A stretch of DNA of 46,165 nucleotides from contig JAJFJS010000103.1 of NCBI GenBank assembly GCA_021773815.1, positions 1 through 46,165 of the forward strand, written 5' to 3'. Each line of letters begins with the position of its first letter. Position 1 is the stretch's first letter. Below the pieces are notes generated by a model. That model ran no database searches and had not been told where the DNA came from. It saw nothing but the letters and a program-made list of their open reading frames with translations. Made by a program: the position numbers and the translations under genes. Shown piece by piece: positions 16,021 to 25,812 of this stretch. This DNA is from Gammaproteobacteria bacterium. GTDB lineage: Bacteria; Pseudomonadota; Gammaproteobacteria; Steroidobacterales; GCA-2729495.

Positions 16021-17667
16021 ATGACGACCAGAGACCTGACAACCAGCGCAGACCTGACCGGGCACGACAAGGGCACGGGCGCCCTGCGTTCCCGGCGGCC
16101 CGAGTATGTCGACTACCTGCCACCGTGCAACGACGCGTGTCCGGCGGGCGAGAATATCCAGGCCTGGCTGGCGCTGGCCCAGAACGGCGAGTACGAGCAG
16201 GCCTGGCATGAACTCGTGAAGAACAATCCGTTGCCGTCGGTGCACGGCCGCGTCTGCTATCACCCGTGCGAGAGCGTCTGCAACCGGGCACTGACCGACA
16301 GCGCGGTCAGCATCCGCGCCGTCGAACGGTTCCTTGGCGACCTGGCGATGGAGAAAGGCTGGACGTACGAATGCCCGACGGAAAAGTCCGGCAAGAAGGT
16401 CCTGGTCGTTGGCGCCGGCCCCAGCGGGCTGTCGGCCGCCTACCACCTGACGCGACTCGGCCACAGCGTCGAGATTCGCGAGGCCGGCCCGGTCGCCGGC
16501 GGCATGATCCATTTCGGCATTCCGGCCTACCGCATGCCGCGCGCCGAATTGCAGGCCGAGATCCAGCGCATCGTCGACATGGGCGTGACAATCACACTCA
16601 ACCATCGCGTCGATGATGTACTGGCCGAAAAAGAGGCCGGCGGTTTCGCCGCGGTGTTCGTCGCCGTCGGCGCCCATATCAGCAAGAAGATCGATATTCC
16701 GACGCGTGTCGCCGGCAAGATCTTCGATGCGGTCAGCTTCCTGAGCGACGCACACAGCGGCGAACCGCTGAAGATCGGCCGGCGCGTCGCGATATACGGC
16801 GGCGGCAACACGGCGATGGACGCCGCACGCACGGCCAAGCGGCTCGGCGCCGAAGAGGCAATGATCATCTACCGCCGTGACCGCGGCAGCATGCCCGCCC
16901 ACGACTTCGAAGCCGAGGAGGCGATCGAGGAAGGCGTCAAGATCAACTGGCTGCGCACGATCAAGGAAATCGACCGGACGACGTTCAAGGTCGAGGTCAT
17001 GAAGCTCGACGATGACGGCCGGCCGACGCCGACCGGTGAGATCGAAACGCTGGAGGCCGATTCCTTGATTCTGGCCGTCGGCCAGGATACCGATACCGCC
17101 TTTCTCGAAAAGGTGGCCGGCATCGAGTTCAAGGATGATCATACGGTCATCGTCGATCCGAACATGATGACCGGCCATACCGGCATCTTCGCCGGCGGCG
17201 ACATGGTGCCGAGCGAACGGTCCGTCACGATCGCCGTCGGTCACGGCAAGCATGCGGCCCGGCATATCGATGCCTTCCTGCGCCGTTCGGTCTACGCTCG
17301 GGGGCCGCGCCACGAATTGATCGGCCACGAGAAGCTGCACCTGTGGTTTCGCACCTATGCGCCGAAACGCGAACAAACCAAATTGCCACTGGATGAACGC
17401 GGCAGCGGCTTCGATGAAATCGTCAAGAACCTCAGCGAGGCCGAGGCCCAGTTCGAGGCGAAGCGCTGCCTGTCGTGCGGCAACTGCTTCGAGTGCGACG
17501 GCTGTTACGGCGCGTGTCCCGAAGATGCCATCATCAAGCTCGGTCCCGGCAACCGTTATCGGTTCAACTATGATGCCTGCACCGGCTGCGCGGTCTGCTA
17601 CGAACAATGCCCGTGTCACGCGATAGACATGGTGCCCGAACCGGGATTCGACGAGCACGGCCGCTGA
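16021..17667 (+). CDS. GltD-like Fe-S flavoprotein, NAD(P)H oxidoreductase
   Basis: A protein of 548 residues from ATG 16021; a longer in-frame start at 15964 or 15895 is possible but adds non-conserved sequence. The N-terminal Fe-S helical domain has CNDACPAG and CYHPCESVCNR. Next come an FAD-binding motif VLVVGAGPSGLSAAYHL and a second nucleotide-binding motif YGGGNTAMDAARTAKRLG, as in the glutamate synthase small subunit, and GIFAGGD closing the FAD site. The C-terminus adds two ferredoxin-type clusters (CLSCGNCFECDGCYGACP and CTGCAVCYEQCP). It probably passes electrons between NAD(P)H and the oxidoreductase encoded next, whose start overlaps this stop by one base (TGATG). Direction of flow is unproven. 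Confidence 0.9.
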   Translation: MTTRDLTTSADLTGHDKGTGALRSRRPEYVDYLPPCNDACPAGENIQAWLALAQNGEYEQAWHELVKNNPLPSVHGRVCYHPCESVCNRALTDSAVSIRAVERFLGDLAMEKGWTYECPTEKSGKKVLVVGAGPSGLSAAYHLTRLGHSVEIREAGPVAGGMIHFGIPAYRMPRAELQAEIQRIVDMGVTITLNHRVDDVLAEKEAGGFAAVFVAVGAHISKKIDIPTRVAGKIFDAVSFLSDAHSGEPLKIGRRVAIYGGGNTAMDAARTAKRLGAEEAMIIYRRDRGSMPAHDFEAEEAIEEGVKINWLRTIKEIDRTTFKVEVMKLDDDGRPTPTGEIETLEADSLILAVGQDTDTAFLEKVAGIEFKDDHTVIVDPNMMTGHTGIFAGGDMVPSERSVTIAVGHGKHAARHIDAFLRRSVYARGPRHELIGHEKLHLWFRTYAPKREQTKLPLDERGSGFDEIVKNLSEAEAQFEAKRCLSCGNCFECDGCYGACPEDAIIKLGPGNRYRFNYDACTGCAVCYEQCPCHAIDMVPEPGFDEHGR

Positions 17668-20600
17668 TGAGCAGACAGCAGACGATCGACGCGAACGAGG
17701 CGGTGGCCCACGTCGCCTATCAGGTCAGCGAGATCTGCTCGATTTATCCGATCACGCCGTCATCGCCGATGGCCGAACACGCCGATGTCTGGGCCGCGGA
17801 ACGGCGGCCGAATATCTGGGGCCAGGTACCCGATATCATCGAATTGCAGAGCGAGGGCGGTGCGGCAGGCACCGCCCACGGCGCATTGCAGACGGGCGCG
17901 TTGACGACGACATTTACGGCATCGCAGGGCCTGATGCTGATGCTGCCGAACATGTACAAGATCGCCGGCGAACTGACATCCGCGGTATTTCATGTCGCGT
18001 CCCGGTCGCTGGCCGCCCAGGCACTGTCGATTTTCGGCGATCACCAGGACGTCATGGCCGCGCGCACGACGGGGTTTGCCATCCTCGCGGCCTCATCGGT
18101 GCAGGCCGCCCAGGACATGGCGCTGATCAGCCACGCGGCGACGCTTGAGGCGCGCGTGCCGTTCATCCACTTCTTCGACGGCTTCCGCACCTCGCACGAA
18201 GTCAACAAGATCGATGTCGTGTCGGACGAGCAGATCCGGTCGATGATCAATGCGGAGCACGTGTACGCACATCGCCGGCGCGCACTGAACCCGGATAATC
18301 CGTTCATCCGCGGCACGGCACAGAACCCGGACGTGTATTTTCAGGGCCGCGAGAGCGTCAATCGTTTCTATCGCGACATGCCGCAGATTGTGCAGCGAAC
18401 CATGGACCGCTTCGCCGAACTGACCGGCCGGTCGTATCGGCTTTTCGACTACCACGGGCACCCCGAAGCCGAGCGCATCATCGTGATCATGGGTTCGGGC
18501 GCCGATACCGTGCGCCAGACCATAGATGCCTTCGCCGACGAGCGCATCGGCGTCATCGACGTGCGGCTATTCCGGCCGTTTTCCGCCGAACACCTGTTCG
18601 CCGCCCTACCGGCGACCGTGCGTTCAGTCGCCGTGCTCGACCGGACCAAGGAAATCGGCGCGACGGGCGAACCTCTGTACCAGGATATCGTCACCGTGCT
18701 GGCCGAAGCGCTGGCCGCAAAGCGGATCGATACGCTACCGTCGGTTGTTGGCGGGCGCTACGGCCTGTCGTCAAAGGAATTTACGCCGGCCATGGTCCGG
18801 GCGATCTTTGCGGAACTCGACACGCCGCAGCCGAAGAATCATTTCACGATCGGCATCAACGACGATGTCACGCACACGAGCCTGCCGTTCGACCCCCGAT
18901 TCCATATCGAGAGCGACGACGTCACGCGGGCGCTATTCTACGGGCTCGGTTCGGACGGAACGGTCGGCGCGAACAAGAACAGCATCAAGATCATCGGCGA
19001 GAACACGGACCTGTATTGCCAGGGCTATTTCGTCTACGACTCGAAGAAGTCCGGCTCACAGACCGTCTCACACCTGCGCTTCGGGCCGGAACCGATTCAT
19101 GCGCCGTACCTGATCCAGTCCGCGAATTTCATCGCCTGCCACAAGTTCAACCTGATCGAGAAGGTCGAGGTGCTACGCCATGCCGCCGCCGATGCCGTAT
19201 TCCTGCTGAACAGTCCCCATTCGCCGGATGAGACCTGGGACCGGCTGCCGGCGCCGATGCGCCGGGCGATCCGCGCGCTGAACATCCGGCTGTTCATCAT
19301 CGATGCGTCACAGGTCGCGCTCGATGCCGGCATGGGCAAGCGCATCAACACGGTCATGCAGGCCTGCTTCTTTGCGCTGTCCGGCGTATTGCCGCGTGAC
19401 GCCGCGATTGAACAGATCAAGCAGGCGATCGAGAAAACCTACCGGAACAAGGGCGCGGCGGTCATCGAACAAAACTTCGCAGCCGTTGATGCCGCGCTCG
19501 ATCACCTGGTCGAAGTCGCGGTACCGGGTCGGGACGGGCAAGATCACGAGGAACCAACCGACAACCTGCCGACGGACGAAGAGCTGCCCGCCCTCGTGCC
19601 GGCGCACGCCCCGCCGTTCGTCCATGAGGTCACCGTACAGATGATGCGCGGGCACGGCGACGATCTGCCCGTCAGCAAGCTGCCCGTCGACGGCACCTGG
19701 CCGAGCGGCACGACGAAATGGGAAAAGAGCAACGTCTCGGATCTCATCCCGGCATGGGAACCGGACCTGTGCATTCAATGCGGCAACTGCGTATTTGTCT
19801 GCCCGCACGGCGTCATCCGGTCGAAGTTCTATCACGAGAGCGCACTGGACGGCGCGCCGGTCTCGTTCGAATCGGCGGAAATCAGCGCACGCGGATTTCC
19901 GGAAACCCGTTACACGCTGCAGATTTATCTCGAGGACTGCACCGGATGCCGCCTCTGCGTCGAAGCCTGCCCGGTCCGCAGCCCGGCTGATCCTGCGGTT
20001 CGCGCGATCAATATGGCCGACAAGGCGCCGGTCTTCGATGAGGGCCGGGCCAACATCGAGTTCTTCGAGCGCCTGCCGATCAACGACCGGGCCAAAGTCG
20101 ATTTCTCGTCGGTACGCGGCGCCCAGTTTCTCGAGCCGCTGTTCGAGTTCTCCGGCGCGTGTGCCGGATGCGGCGAAACGCCGTACATCAAACTGCTGTC
20201 GCAGTTGTTCGGACCGCGGCTGCTGGTCGCCAACGCGACCGGCTGCTCATCGATCTACGGCGGCAACCTGCCGACAACGCCGTGGAGCAAAAACGCCGAG
20301 GGCAGTGGCCCGGCCTGGTCCAACTCGTTGTTCGAAGACAACGCCGAGTTCGGCCTTGGCATGCGCATCGCGGCGGATCATCACATGCAGATCGCCCGTG
20401 AACTCGTCGCCGAACTCGCCCCGGAGATCGGCCCGGAGTTCGCCGGTGCGCTGGTCAACTCGGGACAGCAAGTCGGCAGCGAGGTCCGCGCGCAGCGCGC
20501 GCGGGTCGCACAGCTCAAGATAAAGCTTGAAGAAATGCAGGCCGCCGGCGACGACCGGGCTCCCGCCTTGTTATCGATCGTCGACCACCTGATTCGCCGC

Positions 20601-21302
20601 AGCATCTGGCTCGTCGGCGGCGACGGCTGGGCCTATGACATCGGCGCCGGCGGACTCGATCACGTGCTCGCCAGCGGACGCAACGTCAATGTGCTCGTCA
20701 TGGACACCGAGGTCTATTCGAATACCGGCGGACAAATGTCGAAGGCGACGCCGCTGGGCGCATCGGCAAAGTTCGCCTCGGCGGGCAAACGTATCGGCAA
20801 GAAAGATCTGGCGCTCCAAGCGGTGTCTTACGGCAATGTCTACGTCGCACAGGTGGCAATGGGGGCCAACCCGCAGCAGACGCTGCTCGCGATGCGCGAG
20901 GCCGAAGAGTATCCCGGCCCGTCGCTGATCCTCGCCTATAGCCATTGCATCGCGCATGGCTATGACATGGCCAAGGGACTGGAGCAGCAGAAGCTGGCGA
21001 CGGCCAGCGGCTACTGGCCGCTGATTCGCTACAACCCGGCCCTGCGCGCTGCCGGCAAAAAGCCGTTCGTGCTCGATTCCCCGCAACCGAGCATCCCGCT
21101 GCGGGATTACGCGTATAACGAGATGCGCTACAAGATCCTGCAACGCACGCACCCCGAAGACGCCGAACGGCTGATGCAGAGCGCACAGGAACTCGTCGAG
21201 TTGCGCTGGCAGACCTACGAGCATATGGCCAACCAGGCGCCGGCCAGGTACCAGCCGGCCGGCCGGGACGCAGGCGGCGCCCCCATCCCCGACGCGCTGT
21301 AA
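17667..21302 (+). CDS. nifJ: Pyruvate:ferredoxin (flavodoxin) oxidoreductase
   Basis: A single-chain homodimer-type enzyme of 1211 residues: pyruvate + CoA to acetyl-CoA + CO2, with electrons to ferredoxin or flavodoxin; it can run in reverse. Landmarks in order: IYPITPSSPMAE near the start (pyruvate/TPP domain I), a CoA-binding middle, two ferredoxin clusters near residues 700 and 757 (CIQCGNCVFVCP, CTGCRLCVEACPV), then the TPP domain with proximal-cluster cysteines in GACAGCGETP (about 829), NATGCSS and SHCIAHG, and GDGWAYDIG...DTEVYSNTGGQ. An Asp/Pro-rich linker lies before the clusters. Translation is coupled to the upstream flavoprotein. In a presumed respiratory bacterium its role (anaerobic pyruvate use or CO2 fixation) is open. 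Confidence 0.96.
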   Translation: MSRQQTIDANEAVAHVAYQVSEICSIYPITPSSPMAEHADVWAAERRPNIWGQVPDIIELQSEGGAAGTAHGALQTGALTTTFTASQGLMLMLPNMYKIAGELTSAVFHVASRSLAAQALSIFGDHQDVMAARTTGFAILAASSVQAAQDMALISHAATLEARVPFIHFFDGFRTSHEVNKIDVVSDEQIRSMINAEHVYAHRRRALNPDNPFIRGTAQNPDVYFQGRESVNRFYRDMPQIVQRTMDRFAELTGRSYRLFDYHGHPEAERIIVIMGSGADTVRQTIDAFADERIGVIDVRLFRPFSAEHLFAALPATVRSVAVLDRTKEIGATGEPLYQDIVTVLAEALAAKRIDTLPSVVGGRYGLSSKEFTPAMVRAIFAELDTPQPKNHFTIGINDDVTHTSLPFDPRFHIESDDVTRALFYGLGSDGTVGANKNSIKIIGENTDLYCQGYFVYDSKKSGSQTVSHLRFGPEPIHAPYLIQSANFIACHKFNLIEKVEVLRHAAADAVFLLNSPHSPDETWDRLPAPMRRAIRALNIRLFIIDASQVALDAGMGKRINTVMQACFFALSGVLPRDAAIEQIKQAIEKTYRNKGAAVIEQNFAAVDAALDHLVEVAVPGRDGQDHEEPTDNLPTDEELPALVPAHAPPFVHEVTVQMMRGHGDDLPVSKLPVDGTWPSGTTKWEKSNVSDLIPAWEPDLCIQCGNCVFVCPHGVIRSKFYHESALDGAPVSFESAEISARGFPETRYTLQIYLEDCTGCRLCVEACPVRSPADPAVRAINMADKAPVFDEGRANIEFFERLPINDRAKVDFSSVRGAQFLEPLFEFSGACAGCGETPYIKLLSQLFGPRLLVANATGCSSIYGGNLPTTPWSKNAEGSGPAWSNSLFEDNAEFGLGMRIAADHHMQIARELVAELAPEIGPEFAGALVNSGQQVGSEVRAQRARVAQLKIKLEEMQAAGDDRAPALLSIVDHLIRRSIWLVGGDGWAYDIGAGGLDHVLASGRNVNVLVMDTEVYSNTGGQMSKATPLGASAKFASAGKRIGKKDLALQAVSYGNVYVAQVAMGANPQQTLLAMREAEEYPGPSLILAYSHCIAHGYDMAKGLEQQKLATASGYWPLIRYNPALRAAGKKPFVLDSPQPSIPLRDYAYNEMRYKILQRTHPEDAERLMQSAQELVELRWQTYEHMANQAPARYQPAGRDAGGAPIPDAL

Positions 21303-21415
21303 ACGGCGCGGCGCCCCGGCGACGACCTCATCGGGCGGTGCTATGATCGGGCCGCGCAACAACACAACAGTTCACGCCCGGCCCTCACCGCCGGACCAGG
21401 AACAAAGGGGGCACT

Positions 21416-22174
21416 ATGCGACGAGTAACGATTTGTTTCGCGACCGCACTGTTGGTTCTCTCATCAGCGGCTTTCGCGGTCGACGCAGCGGGCAGCCGCT
21501 ATATTTCCCAGCTGGCCAACGGCGGACCGTCGTCGATCCGGTCGGCGGCCGAGAGCATGTACCATACCGGCGTCGATGACCGCGAAGTTCTCGACGTTGC
21601 GGCCGAGGTCCTGCTGACCAACTACGAGGAACGCACGACCAGCGGGTCTTACATGGATGCACTGGCCTGGGTCTGCAAGGCCATCGGTCAGTCGGGCGAC
21701 AGCCGCTATTACGCAACGCTCGATCAGGTCAGTTCGAACGCGAGCCATCGGTCACTGAAGAAACACTGCACGAAGGCCGCCAGAAGCCTGCCCGAGGAAA
21801 CGGACGCGCCGTATCAACTCGGCGGCGTCAACCTGGCCGCCTATGCCGAATCGGCAGAACCTGCCCAGCCGCAGGCGGAACTGCTGTCGGACACCGGCAA
21901 GAAGACGCTGGCCGCGGGCAAGCACCCGTTCAGTGTCCTGGCCGCAGGTATGAGCATGGAGGAGATCACCGACCTCGTCGGCCAGCCGAGCAATATGACC
22001 GGACGGGTCACCGGCAAGGCATTCATCCCGTTCTACCAGGGCGGCGACTCATCGCAGATGATCGCGCTGTACAAGGGACTCGGCCGAATTGTCTACAACC
22101 GGACCAATGCCTATTCCCAGACCTGGCGGGCGGCGGAGATCATCGAGGACAGCCAGGAAAGCGGCTACCCCTGA
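21416..22174 (+). CDS. Exported hypothetical protein with BamE-like C-terminus
   Basis: A protein of 252 residues. ATG 21416 follows a purine-rich GGGGG tract by 4 nt. It has a signal peptide (LVLSSAAFAVDA). Residues about 25-120 look like short alpha-helical repeats (SIRSAAESMYHTG, EVLDVAAEVL, DALAWVCKAIGQSGD), HEAT-like in spacing. Residues about 170-235 contain GMSMEEITDLVGQPSN and a strand-rich end (FIPFYQGGDS, ALYKGLGRIVYN), which resembles the SmpA/BamE fold (GMxxxQVxxLLGxP). Family not recognised; the BamE resemblance is inference. It stands alone, with a hairpin 49 bp past its stop. Confidence 0.75.
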   Translation: MRRVTICFATALLVLSSAAFAVDAAGSRYISQLANGGPSSIRSAAESMYHTGVDDREVLDVAAEVLLTNYEERTTSGSYMDALAWVCKAIGQSGDSRYYATLDQVSSNASHRSLKKHCTKAARSLPEETDAPYQLGGVNLAAYAESAEPAQPQAELLSDTGKKTLAAGKHPFSVLAAGMSMEEITDLVGQPSNMTGRVTGKAFIPFYQGGDSSQMIALYKGLGRIVYNRTNAYSQTWRAAEIIEDSQESGYP

Positions 22175-22222
22175 TACGCACCGAATGAGGTCGGCGCCTC
22201 GAGGCCGACGACCGAACCGGTA

Positions 22223-22252
22223 CCGGTGACACGCCTGTCGCGTGATCACCGG
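22223..22252. terminator. Hairpin between convergent genes, possible terminator
   Basis: CCGGTGA-CACGC (22223 on) faces GCGTG-ATCACCGG (ending 22252) in an interrupted inverted repeat, located between the convergent ends of 21416-22174 and mscL. There is no T-tract, so intrinsic termination is only a possibility. Confidence 0.4.
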
Positions 22253-22266
22253 CGCCGGTGTCTGGC

Positions 22267-22716
22267 TTAACCCAGTTCCGCCGTGCAGTGTGGGCAGCGC
22301 GTCGCCTTGATCGGGATCGACGTGCAGCAGAACTGACAATCCTTGTCGGTCGGCTCCGCCGGCGCGGCTTGCTCCTCCCGCTTCATGCTATTGATGCCCT
22401 TGATCAACAGGAAGACGGCAAACGCAACTATCAGAAAACTGATCAGCGCGTTCAGAAAGACGCCGTAGTTGATCGTCACGGCGCCGGCCGCCTGTGCTTC
22501 GGCGAGGGCCGCATACGGACCCGCCGCAGCCCCGTCCTTGAGCACCGCGAAAAAGTTGGCAAAGTCGACCCCGCCGAGCAGCAGTCCGATCGGCGGCATC
22601 ATGACGTCACTGACGAGGCTCTTGACGATGGTGCCGAAGGCGCCGCCGATGATGATGCCGACAGCCATGTCGACGACGTTCCCACGCATTGCAAATTCTT
22701 TGAATTCTTTGAACAT
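22267..22716 (-). CDS. mscL: Large-conductance mechanosensitive channel with zinc-ribbon tail
   Basis: A 149-residue homopentameric inner-membrane channel opened by membrane tension, the emergency valve against hypo-osmotic shock. The N-terminus ([19 protein letters not shown]) is the conserved amphipathic helix and TM1 start, with [16 protein letters not shown] as the pore-lining segment; TM2 is at about 86-106 ([20 protein letters not shown]). In place of the usual charged C-terminal bundle helix, residues 127-144 are CQFC...CPHC, a small zinc-ribbon-like motif followed by TAEL. This extension occurs in part of the family. It converges with the exported gene at 21416. Confidence 0.95.
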   Translation of the reverse strand: MFKEFKEFAMRGNVVDMAVGIIIGGAFGTIVKSLVSDVMMPPIGLLLGGVDFANFFAVLKDGAAAGPYAALAEAQAAGAVTINYGVFLNALISFLIVAFAVFLLIKGINSMKREEQAAPAEPTDKDCQFCCTSIPIKATRCPHCTAELG

Positions 22717-22970
22717 ATGCTTCTCTCCCGGGCCCGGAGGCTCTGGCTGATGGGACTGCCATTATGCAACATGGGCCGGATTTGGCCGATATCTGGGCCG
22801 AAATCCGGCAAGGCCCTTCAGAGGCGGCGGCTACAGCCGCTCTCCGACCCGGGCCGCAGACCAAAAGTGCGGCCGGCGGTATTGTTGTGCCGGCCGGAAC
22901 ATGACAGAGTCCAGCGCCGAATTTTTGCTCTGACGCGCCGCCGGCCGGCGCCTGCCCGGAGGCAGACAAC

Positions 22971-23549
22971 ATGGAATTCCTGAACGCTTACCCGTGGCTG
23001 CTGGCACCGGCGATCTTTTTCGCGCGGATGCTGGATGTCACCCTGGGCACGTTTCGTTCCATCGTCGTGTTTCGCGGTTATCCCGCGCTCGCCGCCGCCA
23101 TCGGATTCGTCGAGATACTGATCTGGCTCGTCGCCGCCAGCCAGGTGCTGCGCCAGATCGATAACGGTCCCCTGCTGTTCGCCTACGCCGGCGGATTTGC
23201 GTGCGGCAACTACGTCGGCATCTGGCTGGAATCGAAGGTTGCGATGGGCAAGGAACTCGTGCGGATCATCTCCCACCGCGGCAACGGCTGGCTGGCCACA
23301 CGCCTCAAGGACGCCGGTCACCAGGTCGTTTCGCTCAATTGCGAGATGGACGGGCGCCCCGCGGAAGTCCTGCTGGTCACCGCCAATCGTCGTCGCACGA
23401 CGAGGATGCTTGCGGCCATCCGGGAACTCGACCCGGATGCGGAGTACACCGTTTCGGACATCAAGAGCCTGCGAAATCCGGGGTCGGAGCTGACCGGGCA
23501 CTGGCCCCTCGTTCCAACCGGCTGGAGAGTCCGCGGCAAGCGCAAGTGA
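22971..23549 (+). CDS. UPF0316/DUF2179 membrane protein
   Basis: A 192-residue protein with three N-terminal hydrophobic helices (residues about 8-80, including FARMLDVTLGTFRSIVVFRGY, the most conserved part) and a cytoplasmic DUF2179 domain at about 100-170 (GNGWLATRLKDAGHQVVSL ... EVLLVTANRRRTTRML). The family is of unknown function. In Firmicutes the same DUF2179 fold occurs in YitT-type proteins and in a c-di-AMP/ion context (family knowledge, weak). The gene stands alone with a 254-bp gap to mscL, which diverges. Confidence 0.88.
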   Translation: MEFLNAYPWLLAPAIFFARMLDVTLGTFRSIVVFRGYPALAAAIGFVEILIWLVAASQVLRQIDNGPLLFAYAGGFACGNYVGIWLESKVAMGKELVRIISHRGNGWLATRLKDAGHQVVSLNCEMDGRPAEVLLVTANRRRTTRMLAAIRELDPDAEYTVSDIKSLRNPGSELTGHWPLVPTGWRVRGKRK

Positions 23550-23598
23550 CCGGCGGTAGCCGCTGCCGTGCCGCCGGAACCACCGGAAAAACGCGCAA

Positions 23599-23681
23599 TA
23601 ATTTTTCTGATTTCAATCGGTTACAATCCGTCTCCAGAGGCGCAAAAAATTCTTGACAGAGCCCTGGTTTCGGCGCTCAAT
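23599..23681 (+). promoter_or_regulatory. Possible promoter(s) for the methyltransferase/ATP-grasp operon
   Basis: An AT-rich island in a GC-rich gap. TACAAT (23622-23627) is a good -10 but lacks a clear -35. TTGACA (23653-23658) is a perfect -35, with CTCAAT 17 nt downstream as a weak -10. Either would start a leader of about 130-180 nt before the ATG at 23810. Confidence 0.3.
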
Positions 23682-23809
23682 TCGCGCGATTTTGATGCCC
23701 GCCGTGCAAGCCCCCTCGCGGCGACCCGGCGGCAATACCTGCATGATCCAGACCCCCGATTCGACAGTCGGCACATACCTCGCACGTCACGTATTTCGGA
23801 GATCACACG

Positions 23810-25774
23810 ATGCCAGCCAAGCCCAACCGGCAAAACAAAAAGTCGACCACCAAAACCCGCGGCAAAGCCTCGGTGCCGGCATCGATCGGGCCGGTCGAAG
23901 ACCTCGAGAGTTACGTTAAGGCGGACTGGTGGCGAAATATCTTCAACGCCAATTACCTGCGTACCGATGGGGATGTCGTCGAGGATCCCGAGATCACGGC
24001 GGTCGAGATTGACGCGTTCCTCGCCATGCTGGATGCCCCGCAGGACAGCTGCATTCTCGATGTCTGCTGCGGCCAGGGCCGGCACGTGCTCGAACTGGCC
24101 CGCCGCGGCTACCGGAACCTGTTCGGTGTGGACCGATCGCACTACCTGATCTCCAGGGCGAAGAACATTACCCGCCAGCAGGGCCATGCGGTGACCTTTC
24201 GCGAGGGCGATGCGCGCAAGCTGCGGTTCCCGGACGACAAGTTCGACATCGTCTATCTGGCCGGGAACAGTTTTGGCTATTTCGAAACTGTCGAGGACGA
24301 TATCGCGCTACTCAAGGAGATGCGTCGCATACTGCGCCCCGACGGCCAGCTGCTGATCGACTTCACCGACGGTGACTATTTGCGGGCCCATTACGATCCG
24401 CGCAGCTGGGAGTGGATCGACAAGAACTATTTCGTGTGCCGCGAGCGATCCCTGTCGAAAGCCGGGGATCGGCTGATTTCACGAGAAGTCATTACGCATA
24501 CCAACAAGGGCGTCGTGGCGGATCAGTTTTACGCCGAACGACTCTACAACGAACAGGAACTGACGGAGCTGCTGGAGACCAACGGGTTCCAGCCATCGGC
24601 CGGCCAGCAGATGGTGACCGACTCCAAGCGCAACCAGGATCTGGGCATGATGGCGCAGCGCATCGTCATGACCGCGCGCTCCGACAAAGCCGAATCATCC
24701 CGGCGTGAGGAGCCGACCAAGGCGCGGAACGTCACCGTACTGCTGGGCGATCATCGCCGGGCGGACACGGTCAAACCCAGCGGCGCCTTCGATGAAGACG
24801 ACTTCCATACAATCGATGAACTGAAAAAAGCCCTGGCGCAGATCCCGGACTATCAGTTCTCGTATCTCGATAATCACGACAGCCTGATCGCTGACATACA
24901 GAATAAGGCAGACAAGACGGACTTCTTCCTCAACCTCTGTGATGAGGGCTTTAACAATGACGCGACGAAGGAGCTGCACATCCCGGCCCTGCTCGAGTTC
25001 CTGAACGTGGACTACTCGGGCGGCGATCCGCAATGCCTCGCGTACTGTTACGACAAGTCGCTGGTACGCGGTATCGCGACGGAAATGGATATTCCCGTGC
25101 CCGCCGCTTTCTCGATCGCTCCGGAGGATGTGACGTTCATTTCTCTGTCGCTTGATTTTCCGGTCATCGTGAAACCGAACTTTGGCGATTCGAGCGTCGG
25201 CATCACGACGGCCAGCGTGTGCCACGATGTGCAGCAGCTCGAGCAGGCTCTCGCGACGGTGCGCGAATCGGCCGGGTTCGATCAGCCCGTCCTGGTCGAA
25301 CAGTTTCTGACCGGCAAGGACATCAGCGTCGGCATTATCGGTAATCCCCCCGATGCCTATACCGTGCTGCCAATCATCGAGGAAGACTACTCGGGTCTCC
25401 CGGAAGGCCTGCCGCGGATCTGCGGCTACGAGGCAAAATGGGATCAGGAGTCAATCTACTTCAAGACCATCAAATCGGTGCAGGCGGACTTGCCGGCGGC
25501 GACTGTCGGCTTCCTGACCGCGAGTTGTATCAAGTTATTCCAGCGCCTGGGGTGCCAGGATTACGCGCGCTTCGACTGGCGTCTGGACGCCAACAACACA
25601 CCGCGACTCCTTGAGGTCAACCCGAATCCCGGCTGGTGCTGGGACGGCCACCTGGCACGCATGGCCGAATTCGGCGGCATGTCATACGCGAAGATGCTGC
25701 AGGAGATACTGCGCGCCTGCGATGAACGGCTGGTCGCACGCCGCGGCCGGGTTCGCCCGCGCCGCGCGGCCTGA
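23810..25774 (+). CDS. SAM methyltransferase / ATP-grasp ligase fusion
   Basis: A cytoplasmic protein of 654 residues. ATG 23810 is preceded by GGAG at 8 nt. A basic, disordered N-terminus (1-30) leads to a class I methyltransferase domain (about 40-270) with motif I ILDVCCGQG at 82-90, GVD with acidic Asp108, and RILRPDGQLLIDF. After a charged linker (about 285-300) comes a D-Ala-D-Ala-ligase-like ATP-grasp (about 300-640): LCDEGF, DYSGGD, nucleotide-binding Lys in FPVIVKPNFGDSSVGI, EQFLTGKDISV, and metal ligands in LLEVNPNPGW. It probably joins a carboxylate to an amine and methylates the substrate or product. The next gene is a deacylase 38 bp downstream. Product unknown. Confidence 0.9.
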   Translation: MPAKPNRQNKKSTTKTRGKASVPASIGPVEDLESYVKADWWRNIFNANYLRTDGDVVEDPEITAVEIDAFLAMLDAPQDSCILDVCCGQGRHVLELARRGYRNLFGVDRSHYLISRAKNITRQQGHAVTFREGDARKLRFPDDKFDIVYLAGNSFGYFETVEDDIALLKEMRRILRPDGQLLIDFTDGDYLRAHYDPRSWEWIDKNYFVCRERSLSKAGDRLISREVITHTNKGVVADQFYAERLYNEQELTELLETNGFQPSAGQQMVTDSKRNQDLGMMAQRIVMTARSDKAESSRREEPTKARNVTVLLGDHRRADTVKPSGAFDEDDFHTIDELKKALAQIPDYQFSYLDNHDSLIADIQNKADKTDFFLNLCDEGFNNDATKELHIPALLEFLNVDYSGGDPQCLAYCYDKSLVRGIATEMDIPVPAAFSIAPEDVTFISLSLDFPVIVKPNFGDSSVGITTASVCHDVQQLEQALATVRESAGFDQPVLVEQFLTGKDISVGIIGNPPDAYTVLPIIEEDYSGLPEGLPRICGYEAKWDQESIYFKTIKSVQADLPAATVGFLTASCIKLFQRLGCQDYARFDWRLDANNTPRLLEVNPNPGWCWDGHLARMAEFGGMSYAKMLQEILRACDERLVARRGRVRPRRAA

Positions 25775-25812
25775 CCCGTGCGCGACGATTGCGCGCGAAG
25801 CCTGCCGCGACG

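Noticed and set aside
16003-17658. Long minus-strand frame opposite the Fe-S flavoprotein gene (551 codons).
   Set aside because: Antisense of a gene with clear FAD and Fe-S motifs; low-complexity composition and no recognisable domain.
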